The position numbers and the translations under genes were made by a program. 64,000 bases of DNA from Deltaproteobacteria bacterium. Lineage in GTDB: Bacteria > Desulfobacterota > Binatia > Binatales > Binataceae. The stretch covers positions 1 through 64,000 of the forward strand of contig JAFAHS010000266.1 in assembly GCA_019237115.1 (NCBI GenBank), in the 5' to 3' direction. Of the stretch, positions 17,047 through 25,217 are shown piece by piece (position 1 is the stretch's first letter; the number at the start of each line of letters is the position of its first letter). The notes beneath the pieces are model-generated. The model made no database searches and was not told the origin of the DNA. It saw only the letters and a list, made by a program, of their open reading frames with translations.

Positions 17047-19623
17047 TCAGGCAAAGCAGGCCCGCAGCGTAGCTTCCAGCCCGCTGCCTTCCCGCCCGCG
17101 GAACGCAACTGCGACCGACAGCCGCTCCATATGCTGGTCAATGATCTTGGCTCCGAGACGGACCCGATGCGTCGCAAAGAAGCTTTTGACTTCATCTTCC
17201 CGATCCAGCAGCGACACCACCGCTTCACACATCCGGGGCAGAGCATTGTCCGGATACTTACGCGACATCTCCTCCCAGTTTCGACGGATGAAATCCCACG
17301 CCTCGTAGCGAGCCGCGCTGTTAAGCAACAGTGAATGCAAGACATAGGGCGCGTTCTGGGTGCGCACCTGCCCATCGAGCGCCATCCCCATGGTCGCGCG
17401 CAGCAGCGCCGCGTCGCGGAAGCCAGCCAGCGCATAGAGGTACCGCTGCTCCTCCTGCGGCGTGCGGGGGTTCTTGAATCTGCCCTTGAACTCCTCGTAG
17501 CGTTTCGCGTCGCCGGCATGGGCAAGGATGGACACCAGCGCGGGAGCGATGTCGCGATCGGCCGCGGCCGGATCATCCTCGAAGCGCGCGTATAGCCCGG
17601 CGGCGTGCCGCTGAACTTCCGGGTCGTCGCCGATGGTGCCGGCAACCGCAATCAGGATGCCGCGCAGTTGCCGCTCAAGTTCGCTCTCTCCGGCTTGCGC
17701 CTCCCAGCCAAGACGCGCGCGGGCGGGTCCGACCGTGGCGCGAACCGCGGCCGCCAGCGCGGGCCGGTCCGAGTCCGCGGCTATCATGTCGAGGTAGTTG
17801 AAGGCGCCAATGATTGCCCGCCATACGTTCAGATCGGTCTCGTTGACGAACAGGCGCACCATCCCGAGGAATTCCGAAAGCGGAGCCAGTCCGGCGACCG
17901 TTGCCGCCCAGGCATCGCTGACCAATCCAAAGCGCTCGATGGCCTCGAGCTTGTCCAGGTTGCGGGTGAGTCCCGCCAGCAACTCGGGCGCGTAGCGGAC
18001 CCGGTAGAATCCGTGTCCGCCTTCGTTCAGAAGGACCCACTCCGCCTTCCCGCGAAGTTCGACCGTGGTCTCACGCTGGGTAAGCAGCAGCTTGAGGTTG
18101 GCCTGTGCCTGGTCGGTCTGCGCGCGGATCATCAGCGGCACGTGCCAGAGTTGATCGGAGTCCTCGCCAAGGTAGAAGAAGCGTCGCTGGGAGAGTTTGA
18201 GACCCCGGCCGTCCGCGCTCGGCGCGGCCTCGATGATTGGAAATCCGGGCTGGAAGATCCACGAATCCATCATCTTGCGAACCGGCTCGCGCGACGCCTC
18301 TTCGAGCGCATCCCACAGTTCCCCGGTCTCGGTGTTGTCAAACTGATGCTTCTTCAAGTACCGGCGGATGCCGTCGCGGAAGACGTCCGAGCGCAGGAAA
18401 CGTTCGAGCATTCGAAGCACCGCCGCGCCTTTCTCATAGGTGAGAATGTCGAACATGGCCCGGCATTCTTCGGGACTGTGCACGGTGAATTCGATGGGTC
18501 GCGTGTTGCGCAGCCCGTCGACCGCCATGGCCGCCGCGCGCGACACCGAAAAGCTTTCCCAGCGCTTCCACTCCGGCTTCCAGGCGTGCACCGCGAGCAT
18601 CTCCATGAAGGTGGCGAACGCTTCGTTGAGCCAGATTCCGTTCCACCAGCGCATGGTCACCAGATCGCCGAACCACATGTGCGCGTTTTCGTGGGAAACC
18701 ACGTCGGCGACCCGTTCCAGCTCCGCCCGCGATGCGGTTTTCTCATCGGCGAGCAGCGCGGTCTCACGAAAAGTAATCGCACCAAGGTTCTCCATCGCGC
18801 CCGACGCGAAATCGGGAATCGCGATCAGATCCAGCTTGTCACCCGGATAGGGCAGCCCGTAGTAGTCGGCGAAGAACTTGAGCGAGAAGGCGCCGATCCG
18901 CTTGGCAAACGGAGTCAAATCGGCCTTGCCCGGAACATGCACGATGCGCAGCGGGGTGCCGGCATCGACCGGCGCGGTCGCCTCGAATTCACCAACGATG
19001 AACGCCACCAGGTAGGTGGACATCACCATGGTTTCCTTGAAGGTGACCTCCTTCTTGCCCCCGGCGAGTTTGCGCACGCTCTCCTCGCCCGCATTCGAAA
19101 TGGCCGCCAGATGCTGGTCCACCACCAGCACTATCTGGTAGCTCGCTTTGAGCTCCGGTTCGTCCCAGCACGGAAATGCGCGGCGCGCGTCGGTTGATTC
19201 GAATTGGGTTGTGGCCAGCACGTGAGTCTTGCCGGCCGCGTCGGTGTACTGACTTCGATAAAACCCGTGGAGCTTGTCGTTCAGGATTCCGCGAAACCCA
19301 AGCTTGAGCGTGTACTCTCCGGGCGCCAGCGATTCAGAAAGGCGCAGGTGCGCCCGTTCCTTCTCGGGCTCCATGCGAACCGTGGCCTGCCACCGCCTGC
19401 CCGCCGCGTCGACGGTCGCCGAGTCGATCTCAAGCTCGAGTGCGTTGAGCACGATTTCCGTGGTCGGTTCGAGCACCTCGATCGCGATGCTTTCCTCGCC
19501 CTTGAAGATAAATGCCCCGAGATCCGGTTCGAGGCGAATCCCGTAACGGCGCGGCTTTACATTCTTGGGCAGCCGGTAGTCTTGAACCTGAGTACTTTCG
19601 GAAGCGCCTTCTTGATCGCGCAT
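17047..19623 (-). CDS. M1 family zinc aminopeptidase
   Basis: An 858-residue metallopeptidase that would remove N-terminal residues from peptides. The substrate-anchoring GAMEN is at 275-279, and the zinc site HENAH with His311, Glu312 and His315 is followed by the third ligand Glu334 in NEAFA. A C-terminal ERAP1-like helical domain fills the last 330 residues. No signal peptide is apparent, so it is probably cytoplasmic. It looks closer to the puromycin-sensitive/Ape2 type than to E. coli PepN by length and layout. It converges on the VOC gene. Confidence 0.93.
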   Translation of the reverse strand: MRDQEGASESTQVQDYRLPKNVKPRRYGIRLEPDLGAFIFKGEESIAIEVLEPTTEIVLNALELEIDSATVDAAGRRWQATVRMEPEKERAHLRLSESLAPGEYTLKLGFRGILNDKLHGFYRSQYTDAAGKTHVLATTQFESTDARRAFPCWDEPELKASYQIVLVVDQHLAAISNAGEESVRKLAGGKKEVTFKETMVMSTYLVAFIVGEFEATAPVDAGTPLRIVHVPGKADLTPFAKRIGAFSLKFFADYYGLPYPGDKLDLIAIPDFASGAMENLGAITFRETALLADEKTASRAELERVADVVSHENAHMWFGDLVTMRWWNGIWLNEAFATFMEMLAVHAWKPEWKRWESFSVSRAAAMAVDGLRNTRPIEFTVHSPEECRAMFDILTYEKGAAVLRMLERFLRSDVFRDGIRRYLKKHQFDNTETGELWDALEEASREPVRKMMDSWIFQPGFPIIEAAPSADGRGLKLSQRRFFYLGEDSDQLWHVPLMIRAQTDQAQANLKLLLTQRETTVELRGKAEWVLLNEGGHGFYRVRYAPELLAGLTRNLDKLEAIERFGLVSDAWAATVAGLAPLSEFLGMVRLFVNETDLNVWRAIIGAFNYLDMIAADSDRPALAAAVRATVGPARARLGWEAQAGESELERQLRGILIAVAGTIGDDPEVQRHAAGLYARFEDDPAAADRDIAPALVSILAHAGDAKRYEEFKGRFKNPRTPQEEQRYLYALAGFRDAALLRATMGMALDGQVRTQNAPYVLHSLLLNSAARYEAWDFIRRNWEEMSRKYPDNALPRMCEAVVSLLDREDEVKSFFATHRVRLGAKIIDQHMERLSVAVAFRGREGSGLEATLRACFA

Positions 19624-19764
19624 GGGTGTTCCCTTCGCAGTAGTTTGAGGTTGTCGAAAGGCATTAAACCATCAAGCCGTCGACCCACCAAGGTTTAAAG
19701 TCCGAAAGGTTCCCGTCCGTTTCGCCCGGGTGCGCTGAATGGCCGAGTCCGATTGCAAAAACAT

Positions 19765-20274
19765 CTATGCGAGGACCAACCCACGCTCCATCCAGAGCAC
19801 GTCCCAGTAGCGATCGAACTTCCGGCCATTCTCGGAGAAAACCCCGACCTCGGTGAATCCGAAACGACGGTGGAGTGCAATCGAGGCCTGGTTGGGAATC
19901 GTGATGCCCGCCACCAGCCGCCTGAGATCCTCGCCCCGCAGCGCGTCGAACAGCCGCTCATACATCATTCGCCCGATGCCCCGTCCGGTTGCATCCGGCG
20001 CACAATAAACCGTTACCTCGGCGGTCGTGTCGTAGGCGGCTTTGCTCCGGAACCTGCCCGTGCCGGCGTAGCCGAGGATGCGTCCCCGGTCCTCGCTGAC
20101 GAAGAGTCGATAGCGCGCGCCTTCGGTATGTTCGTCGAACCATTCCACGCGCTGTTCCGGCCTAAGCGGCTCGATGTCGAAGGTGATCGGCGTATTGACG
20201 ACGTAGTGGTTGTAAATCGAGGTGATCTGCGGGAGGTCGGCGCGAGCTGCCGGTCTGATGGCGATGGTCGACAT
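19765..20274 (-). CDS. GNAT N-acetyltransferase, phosphinothricin acetyltransferase-like
   Basis: A 169-residue acetyltransferase. IRPAARADLPQITSIYNHYVVNTPITFD and the acetyl-CoA loop DATGRGIGRMMYERL are typical of the Pat/Bar/MddA group, which acetylates phosphinothricin or, in most bacteria, methionine sulfone and sulfoximine. The C-terminal GFTEVGVFSENGRKFDRYWDVLWME completes the fold. Resistance cannot be assumed. It is a single gene between pepN-like and hpnK genes on the same strand, with 51 nt to hpnK. Confidence 0.85.
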   Translation of the reverse strand: MSTIAIRPAARADLPQITSIYNHYVVNTPITFDIEPLRPEQRVEWFDEHTEGARYRLFVSEDRGRILGYAGTGRFRSKAAYDTTAEVTVYCAPDATGRGIGRMMYERLFDALRGEDLRRLVAGITIPNQASIALHRRFGFTEVGVFSENGRKFDRYWDVLWMERGLVLA

Positions 20275-20325
20275 TGAGAGCCCTCCGGAGGGTCGCCTTA
20301 GTCACGCGCTCCCACCGGCCCTGAG

Positions 20326-21186
20326 TCAAGCGGGCGCGCCGGCGCGCGCGAGCTCCGCGAAATTTGCGAGCCGCACGCCCCGTGCGACGAGCGCCTCGCG
20401 CACCCGCAGGCTGGTCAGAATTTCCACCTCCACCTGCGCCGCGGCGGATGGCGGCGTGTCGCCGATGTCCATCGCCGGATGGAAGTAGAGCTCGGTGGTC
20501 CCCTCGCGCAGACGCTCGACAATCGCGACGACGTAGTCCTCGTCGAGGTGACCGCTCTGCAGCAGCCCGAACAACGCATCGGTCGACTTAAGCCCTCGTT
20601 TGCGCATCAGGCGCCGGGTCCGGCCGGAGAGGGCGCGGAAGATGGCCGTCTCAACTGCCTTGCGCGTGGCATGGTCGCGGCGCAGACGCAAGGTCTCCAG
20701 TACTCGTTCGCGCGGCACACGCAGGCAGGGGACCTTATATTCGACCGCCAGCCCAACCAGGATATCCGCCACCACAGGGTGGACGTGGAAATTCAGATGC
20801 CCATCGATGTGATTAAGGTACCCGACCAGCTCGAGATGCTTCTCCACCTGTGCCCTGAGCTCGGCCTCCAGTTTGCCTCGCAGGTGCCTGTCAAAATACC
20901 AGCGCAGGCCGGTCAGCACGGGGTTGTCGGGAAACCTCCCGAGCGCGTCGACGGCGGGAGCGATGTCCGCCGCCGGCAGCATGCTGCGGCCTCTGCAGAC
21001 CACCGCGTGAAGGCCAACATCGAGTGCGGGATGTTCGCGCGCCAGAGAAACCGCTTCATCACGATGCGCCTCCGCGACCATGAGGCTGGCGCTGGTCAGG
21101 ATACCCTCGCGATGGGCTTTGACGACGGCTGCGTTCACCTCGCGCGATAGGCCGAAGTCGTCGGCGTTTACGATTAGGGTTTTCAC
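20326..21186 (-). CDS. hpnK: Hopanoid biosynthesis-associated YdjC/ChbG-like protein
   Basis: A 286-residue carbohydrate-deacetylase-fold protein (YdjC). The metal-binding motif LIVNADDFGLS opens the protein (Asp9, Asp10), His61 lies in VGLHAVV and HIDGHLNFHVHP follows later. Members next to hopanoid genes are called HpnK, and deacetylation of a sugar head group has been proposed. The start is ambiguous: GTG at 21186 gives the family-typical beginning MKTLIVNADDFG, while an ATG at 21276 adds 30 low-complexity residues and would leave only 23 bp to the divergent hpnG. The GTG is preferred. Confidence 0.85.
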   Translation of the reverse strand: MKTLIVNADDFGLSREVNAAVVKAHREGILTSASLMVAEAHRDEAVSLAREHPALDVGLHAVVCRGRSMLPAADIAPAVDALGRFPDNPVLTGLRWYFDRHLRGKLEAELRAQVEKHLELVGYLNHIDGHLNFHVHPVVADILVGLAVEYKVPCLRVPRERVLETLRLRRDHATRKAVETAIFRALSGRTRRLMRKRGLKSTDALFGLLQSGHLDEDYVVAIVERLREGTTELYFHPAMDIGDTPPSAAAQVEVEILTSLRVREALVARGVRLANFAELARAGAPA

Positions 21187-21299
21187 AGCGGAAGGGCTGG
21201 AGGCACTGCTCGTCGCGCCGACCTTGACCGCGTCGGCACGTCCGCGCATTTTGCTAGCATTGGAGGATCGGCTCAAGTAGCGACGCCGCAGGAAACCGC

Positions 21300-22049
21300 T
21301 TGATACTGCTCTTCTATGCGTTCGCGCGCGAAATCGCGCCGTTCAAACGCCACCTGAAAAATCGCCGCCCCCTGGAGCATCGGGACCTGCGCGGGTTCCG
21401 CGCCGCGCACGGCGAAACCGAAGTTCTTGCAATCGCGACCGGGATGGGCCTGGCACATGCGCGTGCGGCTGCGCTGCGCGCGTTCGATTTGTATCCGGAC
21501 GCAAAGCTGGCGATCGGCACCGGAGTCGCCGGTGCGCTCACGGACGGGCTGGCGCCCGGCGACCTGGTGCTTGCCGACCGCGTGATGGTGCAGCACGACG
21601 CGGTAACCCAGCCGGAGCGTCTGATAAGGATCGACGGAGAACTACTGGGCGAATTGGGACGGAGGCTGGATGCCGCCGGATTGCGCTTCGCATCGGGCGG
21701 CATGCTCAGCGCGCGGCGGGTGTTGTCGGGCGGCGTGGAAAAACGCCTGGCCCGCAAGAACACCGGCGCGATCGCGGTGGATATGGAAACTGCGTCGATC
21801 GCCGAGCAAGCAAGTGCGCGCGGGGTCAGCTTCACCTGCCTGCGCGCAATCATCGACCAGGTCGACGAGGAGGTCGTTGGTGCGACCCTCACCGACGAAA
21901 GCGGCGAGGTAAGCGTACGCGCGGCGACCGCATACCTGCTTCGCAATCCTGGCGACCTGCTCAAGCTGCCACGAATGATGGCCAATCTGAGCCGAGCCAC
22001 CCGCTCGCTGGCCGCCGGATTGGAAGCGATCCTGCCAGGCGACACTTAG
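21300..22049 (+). CDS. hpnG: Hopanoid-associated phosphorylase (adenosylhopane nucleosidase)
   Basis: A 249-residue PNP/MTAN-fold protein. The base-binding and ribose regions are GTGVAGAL and the conserved AVDMETASIAEQA (ME motif). HpnG removes adenine from adenosylhopane, the HpnH product, giving ribosylhopane or its phosphate, on the route to bacteriohopanetetrol. The start is a TTG 8 nt after AGGAAA. It diverges from hpnK. The distance to the main hopanoid operon is about 2.2 kb, with two unrelated-looking genes between. Confidence 0.9.
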   Translation: MILLFYAFAREIAPFKRHLKNRRPLEHRDLRGFRAAHGETEVLAIATGMGLAHARAAALRAFDLYPDAKLAIGTGVAGALTDGLAPGDLVLADRVMVQHDAVTQPERLIRIDGELLGELGRRLDAAGLRFASGGMLSARRVLSGGVEKRLARKNTGAIAVDMETASIAEQASARGVSFTCLRAIIDQVDEEVVGATLTDESGEVSVRAATAYLLRNPGDLLKLPRMMANLSRATRSLAAGLEAILPGDT

Positions 22050-22086
22050 CGTTGTTCTTGCCGTCGATGCACCCGGGCATCGATCC

Positions 22087-22104
22087 GGTCGGTTTGGACC
22101 GACC
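22087..22104. other. Perfect hairpin after hpnG
   Basis: GGTCGGT, loop TTGG, ACCGACC: a perfect 7-bp stem 38 nt past the hpnG stop. No T-run follows, so a classical intrinsic terminator is not supported. The arms contain GACCGACC, resembling the repeated motif near tetR, so a regulator site is an alternative. The rest of the 22050-22231 gap shows nothing else. Confidence 0.35.
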
Positions 22105-22231
22105 AGGAAACCTCGACTGCGCGCATCAATCGTGCGGATTTTTAAGCGCCTGTACCGGGCCCCTGGCGCCGCCCCCCACGCTCGTCGGATACGCTCGGCG
22201 CCGTCGGGAGAAGCCCGGTGACCGCAACCTC

Positions 22232-22723
22232 TCAGGCGCGGGAAGTCTGTTTCCCGGTCCAGCCAGCGTCCTGGTTCGCCCATCCGGTCTCGTACGGAGC
22301 CGACATGCGCCCAATCGCACGCAGGTGCCGGAATTTCCACTCACCGTTCACCTTGACATAGTCGTCCTCGTAGCGGGCCGCGAGCCATCGCGCGCGATTG
22401 CCCTTGCGGAAGGTGAAGGGTCCAAGGAAATACCAGATGCCCCGGGCGTGTTGGCCGTCGACTTCGATTCTCGGATTCATCACATTGTGTTGCGAGAAGC
22501 TGATTCGATCGCGAAAGCCCTCGAACAGCTTGCGGATCGCGGCATGACCCTGATGCGCGCCGATGCCATCGCCTTCCCAGACGCCATCATCCGCGAACAG
22601 CTTGGTGATCTCATCGGGGTTGTGATCGTCGTCACACACGGCGCAGTAGCGCGCCTTGAGCTTCTTGATGGCCTCGATGTCTTCCAGAATGGTGATGCGT
22701 TTCTCGAGATCCGTGGCTGCCAT
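22232..22723 (-). CDS. SnoaL-like (NTF2 fold) protein
   Basis: A 163-residue protein of the SnoaL_4/limonene-epoxide-hydrolase-like superfamily. The segments IEAIKKLKARYCAVCDD, LFADDGVWEG and RARWLAARYEDDYVKVNGEWKFRHLRA follow the cone-shaped fold used by dehydratases, isomerases and ring hydroxylase subunits. No specific substrate can be given. A strong GAGGAGGA lies 6 nt upstream of the ATG. It stands alone between hpnG and the EamA exporter. Confidence 0.75.
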   Translation of the reverse strand: MAATDLEKRITILEDIEAIKKLKARYCAVCDDDHNPDEITKLFADDGVWEGDGIGAHQGHAAIRKLFEGFRDRISFSQHNVMNPRIEVDGQHARGIWYFLGPFTFRKGNRARWLAARYEDDYVKVNGEWKFRHLRAIGRMSAPYETGWANQDAGWTGKQTSRA

Positions 22724-22817
22724 AGTTGGTCCTCCTCGGGTTGATCTTGCGCTGCCACTACCGGCCGTTTCAGGTGCTGGTGCGCGAACTCAAAGATGCC
22801 TGCATTGCACAGCGCCC

Positions 22818-22867
22818 TATCGCGGTGATCACTTGATGCACGATCATGTGCATATTTCCCGCGATAG
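22818..22867. repeat. Nested inverted repeat in a 346-bp gap
   Basis: Outer arms CTATCGCGG (22818-22826) and CCGCGATAG (22859-22867) are perfect 9-bp complements. Inside them, TGCAC (22837-22841) and GTGCA (22848-22852) form a second 5-bp pair around GATCAT. The gap 22724-23069 has no other gene I can support. It could be an operator or a structured RNA for either flanking minus-strand gene. Confidence 0.5.
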
Positions 22868-23069
22868 TGGAAATTTTCTTCGCGGTTTTGAGACGCCTCC
22901 TGACAATTCAGAGAGGATAACGCTGGCCGGTCGAAAAGCGATGGCATCAGATCCTGCGGGAGCAGCTCAGGCCCCCGGCGTAACGCCGATGCCATGAGCT
23001 TCCGCAGGGGCGGATTCGAGCAGCAGTGCAAGCGCGCCGAATATCGCCTATTTCGAGGCGGAGAGACAC

Positions 23070-24161
23070 TCACTTCTCCCCAACTTCCGAATGCCTGTGT
23101 CTATGATGGAGATCCGACACGTGCAGATGTTCGTGAATGATCGGATCATGTCGATGGGAATGCGAATGAGGCTCCGCTACGGGGCCTTCATGTTCGTGCT
23201 GATGATGCTCGTCATGAACGTGCGCGTGGTCGTGTTCTATGGGCTGGTGGCTGTGGACGTGGCTGTGGCGTTCTCGAACAAGTAAGAAAACCCCGGCGAT
23301 CATGGACGCCATTCCCAACCACTCTGCAGTCGTAGGCAGCACGCCAAATATCGGTACCGCCAACGCGGCTCCGATGAATGGCGCAGTCGAAAACCATGCA
23401 GCTTCCCGCGCTGCTCCTAAATAGCGCAGGGCCAACATCACGCAGACTAGGCTCGCGCCGTAGCCCAAGCTTCCCAGCGCAAGCCCTCCGACCAGAAACG
23501 TTGGGGCTGGGAAGGTATGCCCGCTGGCGAGCGCGAGGGTTAGCGAGGTCAGCCCGGCGCCAGCGGTCTTAACCTGCACGACCGCTGTGGGGTCACGCAG
23601 GGACAATCGCTGGCTCAGGTTGTTGTCGATTGCCCAGCTTAGGCACGCGCCGACTATCGCCATCACGCCCAGAATGCCCCCGCCTAGATTGCCTGGTTGA
23701 TTGCTCAGCAGCAGGGCGCCAAAGACCACAAGCCCCGAGGCAGCCGCCAGGCTCCGGCTCAGGTGTTCGTGGAAAACAATCACCGCGAGCAGAATGGTGA
23801 ACACCGCTTCGAGGTTGAGCAAAAGTGATCCGGTCAGTGCAGAAATCCGTGCGAGGCCAAAGAGCATTAACACAGGCCCGAGAACACCGCCGAAAGCGAC
23901 TACGGCGCCGAGCGTCAGAGCGTCTGAGTTCCGGAGCCTCGCTTCCGCAGACTGCTTTCGTCCAATGCGAGAGAACACTCGAAAAACGCTGATCAGCAGC
24001 GCCGCGCCGAGATACAGCAGCGCTGCGAGCATCAGCGGACCAACGCCGGGCAAGAGAAGTTTGGAGAGAGGAGTGCTCGCTCCAAAGAGCACCGCACCGC
24101 CGAGGCCAAAGAGGCTGCCGCGGCGGATTTCGCGGCGTGCGTTTACCGCGACCGAAACCAT
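23070..24161 (-). CDS. EamA/DMT family exporter with histidine-rich C-terminal tail
   Basis: A 363-residue inner-membrane protein with two EamA repeats (about ten helices, residues 14-290), starting RGSLFGLGGAVLFGASTPLSK. The last 68 residues form a soluble tail with 23 histidines in HxH runs (HSHVHSH, HDHAHVHDEHHQHEH, HSHSHRHD), probably a cytoplasmic metal-binding region. Transport of a metal or a metal-linked metabolite is inferred from the tail only. The start is uncertain: MVSVAVNARREIRRGS gives the family-typical N-terminus, but the better ribosome-binding site (AGGAGG at 24236-24241) lies further upstream. It follows the hopanoid operon on the same strand after 136 nt. Confidence 0.8.
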   Translation of the reverse strand: MVSVAVNARREIRRGSLFGLGGAVLFGASTPLSKLLLPGVGPLMLAALLYLGAALLISVFRVFSRIGRKQSAEARLRNSDALTLGAVVAFGGVLGPVLMLFGLARISALTGSLLLNLEAVFTILLAVIVFHEHLSRSLAAASGLVVFGALLLSNQPGNLGGGILGVMAIVGACLSWAIDNNLSQRLSLRDPTAVVQVKTAGAGLTSLTLALASGHTFPAPTFLVGGLALGSLGYGASLVCVMLALRYLGAAREAAWFSTAPFIGAALAVPIFGVLPTTAEWLGMASMIAGVFLLVRERHSHVHSHQPIEHDHAHVHDEHHQHEHEGPVAEPHSHSHRHDPIIHEHLHVSDLHHRHRHSEVGEK

Positions 24162-24297
24162 CCGCCCCACGCTAACATATCGACCAGTTCTATCGGACGA
24201 TTGACGACCTGAATTGCCCCATTGTTCTAAGTGTTCCTCCTTCTGGTGGGCGTTTTGGTGGATCGAGATGATCTGGTCCCGGGGCTCTCCGTGGCGG

Positions 24298-25215
24298 TCA
24301 CCCGTCATGGCAAATTTGACGTTGCGTGCCGGGGCGAGCGCATTGCTGCTGTGGTTTCGCCCCGATGATTCCGTCGTCGTAGGGAAAATCCCGCAGGTGG
24401 TTTTCGATTGCCTCCTGCCCGCCATACGAGTCGCTGCGCGTCACGATGTGGATCACCAGAGTCAGGAACGGAAGATAGATGAACAGGCTGGCCCACCCGA
24501 TCCCGGCGGCGCCGATTCGAAACAACATGGTGATTCCGAAGCAGGCCATTCCGAGGTAGAGCGCAGGTCCCAGCAAAGCGCGCGAGGGAAACGAGGGAAG
24601 AGCGCCCCACGGCCGTACGGGGCGATTCAGCAGCCGGTCCAGCACCACGAAGATTGCGATCGTCACCGCCGCGACCAGGTACCATCCGAGGTAGTTGCTG
24701 ATTGGCACCCCGAAGTGCGGCCCGGGCGGGTCGTACCAGAAGATCCTGCCCAGGAACCACCGCTCGCCGAGCACGCTCAGCGGATCGACCACGAAATCGA
24801 TCATGACCATGAACAGCGAGGCCATCAGCCACACCCGCGGTGCACGCCGAATTTTCCAGGTGTCGAGCAGCCGGAGATCCCATCCGCGCCGGTAGAGCGG
24901 AGCACTCACCAGCAGTGCCACCGTGTAGCTGGCAAAGGCCAGAAAGGTGAAGGACAGCGAATCCATGAACGGGACGCCGATGACCCAGAGTTCGCGGTCT
25001 CGCGTCGCATTGACGTAGTGATACAGGCCAAACGGAAACCCGTTGTGCACCGAGGACCACTCGCAGGTCAATGACACCGCGTAGGTGAGTGCGGTAAACA
25101 GCAGGGTGGTACGCACTCCAAAATTGACCATCGAAATTACCAGGAAGCTGGCCAGAAAAACGAATACGTACGGGCGGAGTGCGACGGTCAAGAGCAGCAG
25201 GCGCACGAAGCTCAT
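24298..25215 (-). CDS. Carotenoid biosynthesis membrane protein (DUF422, CruF-like)
   Basis: A 305-residue integral membrane protein with about seven hydrophobic segments. EWSSVHNGFPFGLYHY, GVPFMDSLSFTFLAFASY and MVMIDFVVDPLSV are the DUF422 signature, shared with CruF (gamma-carotene 1',2'-hydratase) and C50-carotenoid hydratases. It starts 2 nt after hpnA, so it is the last gene of the hopanoid operon. No phytoene synthase or desaturase other than the HpnC/D/E paralogues is present here. It may therefore act on a squalene- or hopene-derived molecule instead of a carotenoid. That is inference. Confidence 0.8.
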   Translation of the reverse strand: MSFVRLLLLTVALRPYVFVFLASFLVISMVNFGVRTTLLFTALTYAVSLTCEWSSVHNGFPFGLYHYVNATRDRELWVIGVPFMDSLSFTFLAFASYTVALLVSAPLYRRGWDLRLLDTWKIRRAPRVWLMASLFMVMIDFVVDPLSVLGERWFLGRIFWYDPPGPHFGVPISNYLGWYLVAAVTIAIFVVLDRLLNRPVRPWGALPSFPSRALLGPALYLGMACFGITMLFRIGAAGIGWASLFIYLPFLTLVIHIVTRSDSYGGQEAIENHLRDFPYDDGIIGAKPQQQCARPGTQRQICHDG

Positions 25216-25217
25216 GA

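Noticed and set aside
17605..19197. A 530-residue plus-strand frame opposite the M1 aminopeptidase
   Set aside because: Same reason: an antisense shadow of a well-supported gene.
24190..24222. A 10-codon leader peptide (MGQFRSSIVR) before the EamA gene
   Set aside because: The strong AGGAGG upstream is 13 nt away, longer than usual, and the peptide shows no regulatory codon run. It may only reflect an uncertain EamA start.
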